This document shows positions 7,401-12,902 of a stretch of 12,902 nt of DNA, one piece after another (position 1 is the first letter of the stretch; every line of letters begins with the position of its first letter). The position numbers were made by a program, and so were the translations under genes. Location: NCBI GenBank assembly GCA_027382625.1, contig JAJKFJ010024639.1, positions 1 to 12,902 of the forward strand, in the 5' to 3' direction. A model generated the notes under the pieces. It did no database searches. It had not been told where the DNA came from and saw nothing but the letters and a program-made list of their open reading frames with translations. The stretch is from Tetmemena sp. SeJ-2015 (Eukaryota; Ciliophora; Spirotrichea; Sporadotrichida; Oxytrichidae).

Positions 7401-10400
7401 TCTTAACTTTCTCATAATTAAAGTTTGGAGCGAGATCTTAAAGAATGATGACATTTTGAGGTGCACTATCAAAAAATATGGAGCTTCTCGAGACTTGAAG
7501 AACTTGCTCTTGGATTGAATTCTAGTTTTACTTTGGATTAAGGTCTCTTTTCGTCCTATTTAAGAGGGTTTCTGAGTTGTTTTTGACTGTATTTTATGAA
7601 ACCTTATAATATTTATCTCTTTAGCCATCTTCAGAGGCCTATATTATGCTTATGGGTTACATTTAATTTTTTGTAGATGATTTACTTTCCTCTCCTTCTT
7701 CTTCAATATTAGGATTTTCATTTTCATAATCTTGTTCATTAAATTATGGCTACTAAACTATATTTTGCCAATAATAAATGGATATTATAATATTTAATTT
7801 GGCGTTTTTCTAGAAATTTGATAAACAATAAGATACTTCAGACTCTTTTTTTGTTTAGAATAAGATTGTGAGAAAGCACTATTTTTGGGGGCAATAAATC
7901 TTATAACAAACCCAGGTTCTTATAGGATAATATTTTTTCTCAACTTAGCTTAATTTATGGTAAGTGTTTAATTTTTTATTAAGTTAAATTGCCCATAATA
8001 TAGTGAAATGCTTAAGGATATTTCTTTTTACTAGAAATAGGTTAAATAGATAAAAATTCTAAAATTTTAAGACTCAGCTCACAATTTTATTTTTAAAGAT
8101 CGATATCTTTAAATGATAAAATAGATTTCAAAATTTTTTAAAAAAAAATTTATCTGATTAAGAGAACCTTATAAAATTAATATTTGAATTAGATTTTGAT
8201 TTCAAGTGGGAATAGTTTGAGGTAGTCTATTTAATGGGAACAGTTGAGATAGTCTTTTTGTTTTTTAATATTTTTTCTTTTCCTATAGCTAATAGTTGAG
8301 AACTTTTATTTATAAAATAATCAAAATGAGGTACACACTTTAATATACATAGCTATTCAATTTATTTAAGTTATTTAGAAATTAATATGAATGTCAAAAA
8401 TTTAAACGCTATTTTGACTTCTATGACAGTTTGCTAGCTTACTTTTCAAAAATGCATTAATTTATTCTTTACAATATCAATTCTAGTATAAAAACAAGAA
8501 GAGTAATTTCTCTTAATTTTCCAGTTTTTAATTCCACTCTACCTTGAAAAGCTTAAATATTTTATAGATTCTTCTTTGAAGAAATAAGAATTTAGAACAT
8601 GTCATTTCTTCTTAAATGCAAAACCTTATTTATATAAGTGCATAAAATCTATTTGTTTAAAATAAAATCAATTTGGAATATATTCTGGGCGATAATTTCT
8701 TACCTTCTAAAGAGTTCAAGGAAACTCTAGACCAGTGAATTTTATAAGATTCGATTTCATTTATATTTATATAAGTGAGAGTCTTATTGACTCATTTAAA
8801 ACAAATTAAAAGATAAATATTGCTGAGACCAGATAATTTTACTAGAAAAAAATCGAATATAAAAACAGAGATATAGTAGGAAACTGGATGATAAATAAAT
8901 TATAAACTTATTGTCTTATAAAATATAAATAAATAAATTTAAAGATTAGGATATTTTTCTCATTTTCGAAGGTGAAATATTAAAAATAATATTATCTTCA
9001 TTATGATATTTTTTAATTGAATTTTCACAACAACTAATTTTTAGAAAAACTTTAATATTTTTTAATTAAGTATCATACCCTAAATTTGAGAAAAATGACA
9101 AAGAGCCAAAAAATTTGGACATATATAATTTTCAATTCTGAGAAGCTAGGAGCTTTATAACTCCTCGTAAAGTTAATGTAAATATAATAAAATAGTCTAA
9201 AATAATTTTTATTCCCTTTAATTTTTAATTGCTTTATTTATCTTATGGACTATTAGCTTTCAGTCTCGTGCTGTTGGTTTTAGAAGTCTTTTATATTAAA
9301 AAGCAGCTTGCATTTCTCGTTCATGAGTGAGACTTATTGATCTTCATCATTTTAACACCTAAATTAAAGATAGTGTTTTATTCTTCAGGATTGAATAGGA
9401 CAATAGCCTCAGGTAGAGAGTCAAAAAGTTACTTTAATTTCTCTTAAAAACTTAATTAAAAAGTTTTCTGAGATCTTAACTGAGCATCTTAGCCTCGTGC
9501 ATCCTCATTAAATTTAAGAATGAATAAGTAAATCAGATAATTTAATTCTCAAGAAGCAGTTTTTATACTTTCACTCCGTATGATAGGTAACCATTCTATT
9601 AAATAAGTAAGAAATAATCATAAAGGGAGCTTATGAAGTCAAAATAGGGATAAATAGGATTAGGAATGACCTAACAACAAAGAAACTTACGTCATTAGAA
9701 TCACCATACAAACCATCAGAAAAGCTGGGGAGCTCAACTTATCAAAATCAAGTTTACAGATTATTCGAAAATAGCATTACAAATTAAATAAATTGATTAT
9801 AAATTCCAATGTTGGCAACTAAATTATCTCAATATTAACTTAAAAAAATTAGACTCAGCTGAAATATTATAAAAACTCAATTTTTTAGCCTTGTGAGTGG
9901 GAAAACACATCTCAGATTTTAGGCTACTAAAGATTCACAGAATCAAAAATTACAATTTTATTAGAATGCACAAATCATATTTGCTGCCACCAGGGAATGC
10001 TATAAAAGAAGACACTCATTATCTTTCTGATTGGAGATTGAACATGCAACAGATGAATAATTATTTTACCATTTAACTTGCTCAAACTTACAGTTCCTCT
10101 TTATTAAACTTAATTGATTTTAATTTAATTCCATTTTATAATGAATTTTCTATTTATAAGCTCATTTCATTTGACTCAAGCGTGCAGCTTTGATAAGTTA
10201 GAGTTACGCTCGTAAGTATAAACATTGCTATCATTGTAACCAACCACTGATAGTTAATCATCAGAAAGGATAGACACGCTATTACTAAGGCTATAAATTC
10301 TCACTTAAATATATAATAGAGTACAAAATAAATTAAAAGGCAATAGTAATTCGAATAACCTGCGTTGGGCCCTAAGATAAATCATAGCTCACGATTAGTT

Positions 10401-10870
10401 GAATCATATTCACCATTTGCAAAAGAACATAGTAGCTCATTTTAAATCAAATTAAATTAATGAGGGAAATAATTGGTCATGATCTAAAATTGATCTATTA
10501 CAAATTTAACTACATTTTATGATCTTGGGCTTGTAAATCAGTAAAGCAGTGAAAATTATTTAAGTAAAAGTCTAGCCAACGACCTGCACCCACTGCCAAA
10601 ATTTAAAACATCAAGAACTATGATTTAATGTTTTAAGAATTTATAGTTTTCTTAGCCGATTGCGACGCAGAAAATTAGTCCAAGAAGTATAAAAATTAAA
10701 GAAGCAGCACAAATCTTATTAAAATAGCTTTCTTGCTGACTCCTATTATCTGCAAAATTAAATTTTTACATCAAAATAGGCTTTCATTTATAAATCTGCG
10801 AATACCTCTTTTCATTATAAAGCTGTTATACGTTTTTGTTCTTAAAGTTGAGGAAGATCTTTGATTCCAT
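4443..10870 (-). CDS. Hybrid histidine kinase, copy 2, germline form interrupted by IESs
   Basis: A membrane hybrid sensor kinase that should autophosphorylate a His and pass phosphate to its own receiver Asp. Read with TAA/TAG as Gln. Domains in order: start MESKIFLNFKN at 10870; about six hydrophobic segments (around 10715-10650, 10600-10530, 10520-10390, 10345-10240, 10250-10200, 9730-9690); PAS-like segment with DSLPEAIVLFNPED (about 9425-9335); acidic linker (about 7890-7450); HisKA with SHDMRTPLN (about 7365-7340); HATPase with N box NLLSNSLKFT, G1 DTGVGI, F box LFRMFGKLES and G2 NGIGLGLSI (about 6900-6520); hinge; receiver with ILIVDDN, FMDYS/MPILDG, GLTGY and ITKP (about 5140-4690); end EALTKSGVI then TGA. 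All catalytic boxes are present once IESs are removed. The start is chosen because copy 1 has the aligned MES start. An in-frame TGA at 9571-9573 is unexplained. Ligand unknown. Confidence 0.85.
4461..4486 (-). other. IES, copy 2 last codons
   Basis: Plus-strand pointer TGTCAAA at 4461-4467 and 4480-4486, 19 bp removed. Joins IREALT to KSGVI and the TGA stop. Copy 3 has a 17-bp IES at the same codon. Confidence 0.93.
4504..4690 (-). other. IES, copy 2 receiver final helix
   Basis: AATT at 4504-4507 and 4687-4690, 183 bp removed, matching codon phase. Joins MITKPST to IEEIREALT, the usual KP..IEE.REAL form of a receiver's last helix. A longer 9-bp repeat lies at the same ends but would break the frame. 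Copy 3 has a 189-bp IES at the same codon. Confidence 0.85.
4757..4785 (-). other. IES, copy 2 receiver at GLTGY
   Basis: Pointer CTATAG at 4757-4762 and 4780-4785, 23 bp removed. Joins TIIGLTGY to SSDLVKERGLESG. Copy 3 has a 16-bp IES at the same codon. Confidence 0.95.
4906..4928 (-). other. IES, copy 2 receiver beside the phosphoacceptor Asp
   Basis: Plus-strand pointer ATGCT at 4906-4910 and 4924-4928, 18 bp removed. Joins LIFMDYS to MPILDGFEATT. The insert is exactly six codons without a stop, so retention would add IYKNKS two residues after the phosphoacceptor Asp without shifting the frame. Confidence 0.93.
5142..5181 (-). other. IES, copy 2 start of receiver
   Basis: Plus-strand pointer CTTACA at 5142-5147 and 5176-5181, 34 bp removed. 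Joins the hinge ending FLVDMC to KTKKRILIVDDN, the first strand of the receiver. Confidence 0.93.
5182..5430 (-). other. Hinge MDS before receiver, copy 2
   Basis: Continuous frame of about 80 codons (VTEKFNLSLNKHE to FDQTFLVDMC), rich in Asp, Glu, Asn and Ser. It leads into the receiver after one IES. It has no recognised domain and is most likely the flexible hinge between kinase core and receiver. Confidence 0.7.
5431..6340 (-). other. Unresolved hinge region, copy 2, mixed MDS islands and IESs
   Basis: Mostly AT-rich with stops in all frames, but three GC-richer islands read as coding on the minus strand. They are about 5735-5815 (VMNESVQAWKSQMAVPQD), about 6040-6095 (FYVPESYAVCNSEVNSH) and about 6140-6235 (frame unclear). 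These are probably hinge MDSs separated by IESs whose pointers I could not pair. Overlapping perfect palindromes lie at 5476-5490. Confidence 0.45.
6429..6479 (-). other. IES, copy 2 hinge after HATPase
   Basis: Plus-strand pointer TTTTTAA at 6429-6435 and 6473-6479, 44 bp removed. Joins HAAISDDLK to RLERTASSPFDNRRTT, after which the frame stays open through DFEDIEITPSPS. Confidence 0.85.
6586..6612 (-). other. IES, copy 2 HATPase end
   Basis: Plus-strand pointer ATTT at 6586-6589 and 6609-6612, 23 bp removed. Joins IFEGEI to SEIGLDLNYQDGTRIIF. Same codon as the 41-bp IES of copy 1. Confidence 0.87.
6689..6739 (-). other. IES, copy 2 HATPase F-box
   Basis: Plus-strand pointer GGACTC at 6689-6694 and 6734-6739, 45 bp removed. 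It is a multiple of three with no TGA, so it stays open if retained. Joins MFGKLES to TSKINKNGIGLG. Confidence 0.94.
6905..6941 (-). other. IES, copy 2 HATPase N-box
   Basis: Plus-strand pointer GAT at 6905-6907 and 6939-6941, 34 bp removed. Joins DSQRIKQVI to LNLLSNSLKF. Same codon as the 50-bp IES of copy 1. Confidence 0.88.
7053..7085 (-). other. IES, copy 2 HisKA-HATPase linker
   Basis: Plus-strand TAA at 7053-7055 and 7083-7085, 30 bp removed, eliminating an in-frame TGA. Joins DMFSISTL to EHNQILTCEKGLEM. The region matches the 14-bp IES of copy 1; the 3-bp pointer makes the exact ends uncertain. Confidence 0.65.
7306..7334 (-). other. IES, copy 2 HisKA helix 1
   Basis: Plus-strand pointer ATCG at 7306-7309 and 7331-7334, 25 bp removed. 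Joins SHDMRTPLNT to MLGLIKSLELFL, aligning gap-free with copy 1 after its own IES is removed. Confidence 0.88.
7440..7890 (-). other. Linker MDSs, copy 2 (PAS to HisKA)
   Basis: Nearly continuous frame with TAA/TAG as Gln. Near 7720 it is acidic (ENPNIEEEGEESKSS), then QPISIIQASEDG near 7640, then a Gln/Asn/Lys-rich stretch to RSSIFFDSAPQNVIILQD upstream of HisKA. A frame change near 7770-7860 suggests one more unresolved IES. It corresponds to the linker of copy 1, which is split by a 0.5-kb insert. Confidence 0.65.
7891..9240 (-). other. Long AT-rich stretch inside copy 2, probably IES
   Basis: About 1.3 kb between the linker MDS and the PAS-like MDS, with stops in all frames and no conserved segment. 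One slightly GC-richer patch (about 8695-8740) could be a small MDS. By position it parallels the 2290-2600 stretch of copy 1 but is much longer. Pointers were not resolved. Confidence 0.5.
9341..9387 (-). other. IES, copy 2 PAS-like segment
   Basis: Plus-strand pointer TCTTCA at 9341-9346 and 9382-9387, 41 bp removed. Joins EAIVLFNPE to DQQVSLMNEKCKLLF. Same codon as the 16-bp IES of copy 1. Confidence 0.94.
9423..9465 (-). other. IES, copy 2 start of PAS-like segment
   Basis: Plus-strand pointer AAAAAGTT at 9423-9430 and 9458-9465, 35 bp removed. Joins SQDLRKL to FDSLPEAIVL. Confidence 0.95.
9504..9551 (-). other. IES, copy 2 after membrane region
   Basis: Plus-strand pointer CTCA at 9504-9507 and 9548-9551, 44 bp removed. 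Joins KYKNCFL to RMHEAKMLSQDL. Same codon as the 36-bp IES of copy 1. Confidence 0.9.
9596..9690 (-). other. Spliceosomal intron, copy 2, 95 bp
   Basis: Starts GTAAGT at 9690 and ends AATAG at 9596. It is in phase 2 at the same codon as copy 1's intron, joining CMVILMT to MVTYHTE. An internal TTGTTAG would give a 20-bp intron but breaks the alignment to copy 1. Confidence 0.82.
9731..10164 (-). other. Long IES present only in copy 2, membrane region
   Basis: Plus-strand pointer AGCTCA at 9731-9736 and 10159-10164, 428 bp removed. Joins CTLESNEMS to SPAFLMVCMVILMT, the last membrane segment. Copy 1 reads NSQDMTTPTFLTF straight through. The insert contains a GC-richer patch (about 9975-10050) with a short open frame, unrecognised. 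Confidence 0.93.
10287..10341 (-). other. IES, copy 2 membrane segment
   Basis: Plus-strand pointer AAGGC at 10287-10291 and 10337-10341, 50 bp removed. Joins TQVIRITIA to LVIACLSFLM. Same codon as the 30-bp IES of copy 1. Confidence 0.93.
10437..10480 (-). other. IES, copy 2, second of a back-to-back pair
   Basis: Plus-strand pointer TCAT at 10437-10440 and 10477-10480, 40 bp removed. With its partner it yields LLIYKPKIMSYYVLLQM. Its pointer overlaps the partner's by 2 nt. Confidence 0.75.
10479..10525 (-). other. IES, copy 2, first of a back-to-back pair
   Basis: Plus-strand pointer ATGATCT at 10479-10485 and 10519-10525, 40 bp removed. It leaves a 9-nt MDS made wholly of pointer bases before the next IES. 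A single 80-bp insert with a 2-bp pointer is the alternative. Confidence 0.75.
10600..10642 (-). other. IES, copy 2 N-terminal region
   Basis: Plus-strand pointer AATTT at 10600-10604 and 10638-10642, 38 bp removed. Joins AIGQENYKF to WQWVQVVGQTF. Confidence 0.93.
10682..10704 (-). other. IES, copy 2 first membrane segment
   Basis: Plus-strand pointer AAGAAG at 10682-10687 and 10699-10704, 17 bp removed, among the shortest here. Joins AILIRFVLLL to GLIFCVAIGQEN. Confidence 0.92.
10748..10799 (-). other. IES, copy 2 near N-terminus
   Basis: Plus-strand pointer ATCTGC at 10748-10753 and 10794-10799, 46 bp removed, with an in-frame TGA inside. Joins NEKRYSQI to IGVSKKAILI. Confidence 0.94.
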
Positions 10871-12546
10871 TTAAATCTTTGGCTTACTCTTTTTAATTCA
10901 AAACCTAATATATGTTTGACGAGGTATTATAAGGAATGTTGTGGAATGAAATCTGATTGAAGTTAAAATTATAAATACTTAAAGCATATTATAAAAGGGA
11001 ATTAATTATAATAGAAGATTGGTTTATTTTAAGAGTGAGGACGAGAAAAAATATCTAGATTAAATTTATGACTATATTCTCAATCTTTTCATTTATTGAT
11101 AGACATTCAATATTTGAGACAAATTTATAGTTATTAAAATTTTTTTTCATTACACATAAGATTTACGTAGTTTAATTTTTCTTACTACTTTTATTCTTTT
11201 TGGATTAATTAAGCTTATAACTCAGAGCTGATAGGTTCTATTAAAATTCAAAAAGAAAAATTCTAAAATTTAATTTTTTCTATTGATTTAAGTAAAATTA
11301 TTTAACTGTGTGTTTTCTCATAGCCACATATTTATTTCTATTTCATTCTAGACTGAAAATAAATTAATTCTGCTTTATAATGGAAAGAGACCACCTAAAT
11401 TAATAAATAATTAACTTCCTGTCTGGGATAGCAATAATATTTGGAGAAATTTAAAATTTATTTGCTCTTGATGATTTAAAACAACTTTATTTTATATTGT
11501 ATAAGCATATAAATTCCTTGGTGAAATGCATCTAGTTTAATTTCTTCTCAAATTATTCTTATTTACTATGGTTTTATATAAATTTTATCTCCAATATAAA
11601 TAGACAAATTTTTGAAAAATTAAACTAAATTCAGATAAGGAAGAAACTCTCTCTTAATTATTTGCATTTTGCATAAGATTTGGATTAGCTGAAACCTCCA
11701 AATGATATTAATTAATATATTGCTAAAGATTGGTTGAGTATCCAATTTACTTCTTATGTTAATTAAAATGATTTTTCTACTTAATGATCTTTAAATATAG
11801 TTATTTGTGAACTCAACTAAATTTGCATCACACTTTATATAAGTTGCCTATCTTTAGCTGTGTTAGAGTCTATATTTTCAGTAAAAACTGAATAGCTTAA
11901 CTGCCGCTAAATTTCCGGCCTTAAACTCAAATTTCTTATAAATATTGATACTTTTAAATTTAATTTCCCAAATGATAAGGGAAACTTGGATTCAAAAATG
12001 CTTATATAAATTAATGCTCTAATTTTATAATTCAAGAAAATAACACTAACATTATAGTTTTCTAAATCTAATCACTGAAAATAAATGCTCGAACCTGTTA
12101 ATTAGCCCTCTATTTATTTTATTTAAAAATTAGATTTTTAAAGCATAAATTTAGTCATTATATTAAATTAAAATACAAGAGTGGTTTCTAATCATCTTAA
12201 TACACTAAACTAATAAAATCAAACATGCAAATTTAATATTGGAGAGGGATTGAAGATATTTGTATGAGAGTATTGAAATAAAATAGCAAATAAAACAAGT
12301 AACTGACAAAGAACAAGGGACCCACCGGGGGGAAATAAAAATTTATAATTCTGATAACTTATTTAAAAATCTGAAGATTTTACTTCATTCCATTCATTCT
12401 TATGAGAATCTTTAAAGTTAAAATATTTAAAAACTATCTTTCTATTTGCAAATAAAAAACAAGACAAAATTTACTTTGAAGTTGTAAGTTAAAATTAAAT
12501 TAATCTTGACTCCAAGATTGTTAATGTATTTTGTTGTATTCGAATT
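10871..12546. other. Intergenic AT-rich spacer between copies 2 and 3
   Basis: About 1.7 kb, very AT-rich, with no frame showing conserved protein. It should contain copy 2's promoter and copy 3's 3' region. One GC-rich patch at about 12317-12333 (CCCACC then six G) stands out from its surroundings. No telomere-like repeat, tRNA or transposase sequence is visible. Confidence 0.55.
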
Positions 12547-12902
12547 TCAAATTACTCCACTTTTAGTTAAAATACAATTTTAGTTAAAGCTTCTCTGATA
12601 TCTTCAATTTAAATATAATGGATATTTTGCATCACTTGCTTATTGAAACAAAATAAATAGATTTTAAAAAAAATATATTTATTCTCTCTTCCCTAAATAT
12701 AAGTGATGGAAGTTAAAAACCAAATATAATTATGAAATTGCTTTAATAAATTTTCTATTAAAAATTATAAGCAGAAAAAAACTCCTGCCAATTTAATTGT
12801 GGAGGGTTTAGTGATCATAGAATCCATTCCGCTTCCCAAGCACTACTATTCTACTTGATCACTACTATATAATTATTTAACTATAGCCTGTTAATCCTAT
12901 AA
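12547..12902 (-). CDS. Hybrid histidine kinase, copy 3, C-terminal receiver end only
   Basis: The last part of a receiver domain entering from the right edge: IGLTGYS, then SDQVEQQCLGSGMDSMITKP and STIEDIREALTKSGVI with a TGA stop. It contains the conserved Thr of GLTGY and the Lys of ITKP. The reading needs three IESs removed. In the final 15 codons every difference from copy 2 (GAG/GAT, TTG/TTA, ACA/ACT, AAG/AAA) lies at a third codon position, which fixes the frame and shows selection on the protein. The rest of the gene is outside the window. Confidence 0.83.
12561..12588 (-). other. IES, copy 3 last codons
   Basis: Plus-strand pointer TTTTAGTTAAA (11 bp, the longest here) at 12561-12571 and 12578-12588, 17 bp removed. 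The core unique to the insert is only 6 bp. Joins IREALT to KSGVI and the TGA stop. Confidence 0.92.
12606..12798 (-). other. IES, copy 3 receiver final helix
   Basis: AATT at 12606-12609 and 12795-12798, 189 bp removed, matching codon phase. Joins MITKPST to IEDIREALT. Same codon as the 183-bp IES of copy 2. Confidence 0.84.
12864..12885 (-). other. IES, copy 3 receiver at GLTGY
   Basis: Plus-strand pointer ACTATA at 12864-12869 and 12880-12885, 16 bp removed. Joins IGLTGY to SSDQVEQQCLGSG. Confidence 0.93.

Noticed and set aside
7270..7518. Plus-strand open frame of about 82 codons
   Set aside because: It is antisense to the HisKA domain of copy 2 and runs across its IES.
9671..9690. A 20-bp intron GTAAGT...TTAG in copy 2
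   Set aside because: It leaves a frame that does not align with copy 1. The 95-bp version restores TYH..KYK.CFL.
399..10799. Very short spliceosomal introns as the explanation for the inserts
   Set aside because: The inserts lack GT...AG ends, carry flanking direct repeats of varied sequence, and include lengths of 14-19 bp.
1..10870. Pseudogene reading of copies 1 and 2
   Set aside because: The frame breaks coincide with direct repeats and vanish on excision, leaving all catalytic motifs intact. Only the TGA at 9571 in copy 2 remains unexplained.
1..12902. tRNA, rRNA, CRISPR, transposase or telomere repeats
   Set aside because: None was seen on either strand by reading. Small RNAs or diverged elements in the AT-rich spacers cannot be excluded without a search.

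Overview
This window reads as germline (micronuclear) DNA of a spirotrich ciliate of the Oxytricha/Stylonychia kind. Three observations support that. TAA and TAG are read as glutamine and TGA as stop throughout the reconstructed genes. The reading frames are broken many times by short AT-rich inserts, each flanked by a 3-11 bp direct repeat. Removing one insert plus one repeat copy restores a conserved protein sequence every time. These are the marks of internal eliminated sequences (IESs) with pointer repeats, separating macronuclear-destined segments (MDSs). Without this reading the window looks like AT-rich noise with a few small ORFs.

The content is a head-to-tail array of three paralogous hybrid histidine kinase genes, all on the minus strand. 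Copy 1 (start codon at 3799, running off the left edge) and copy 2 (start codon at 10870, stop at 4443) both begin MES. They encode about six membrane segments, a PAS-like segment, a low-complexity linker, a HisKA dimerisation and phosphoacceptor domain, and a HATPase domain with N, G1, F and G2 boxes. Copy 2 continues through a hinge into a receiver domain and ends KSGVI. Copy 3 enters from the right edge with the end of its receiver domain and stops at 12547. Established knowledge of this family gives the likely chemistry: membrane sensing, His autophosphorylation, then transfer to the receiver Asp.

The layout from the right is: copy 3 C-terminus (12902-12547); AT-rich spacer (12546-10871); copy 2 (10870-4443); AT-rich spacer (4442-3800); copy 1 (3799-1). 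I resolved 41 IESs by pointer repeats, a few of them tentatively, plus one conventional GT-AG intron at the same codon in copies 1 and 2 (92 and 95 bp). Most IES positions are shared between paralogs to the codon while IES length, sequence and pointer differ. A few are present in only one copy. All MDSs found are in order and in one orientation; I saw no scrambling.

Unresolved stretches are the linker between the PAS-like and HisKA domains (about 2010-2640 in copy 1, 7640-9290 in copy 2), the HATPase-to-receiver hinge of copy 2 (about 5400-6340), and the far left edge of copy 1. Copy 2 carries one in-frame TGA (9571-9573) that no insert or intron explains, so its status as a functional gene is uncertain.
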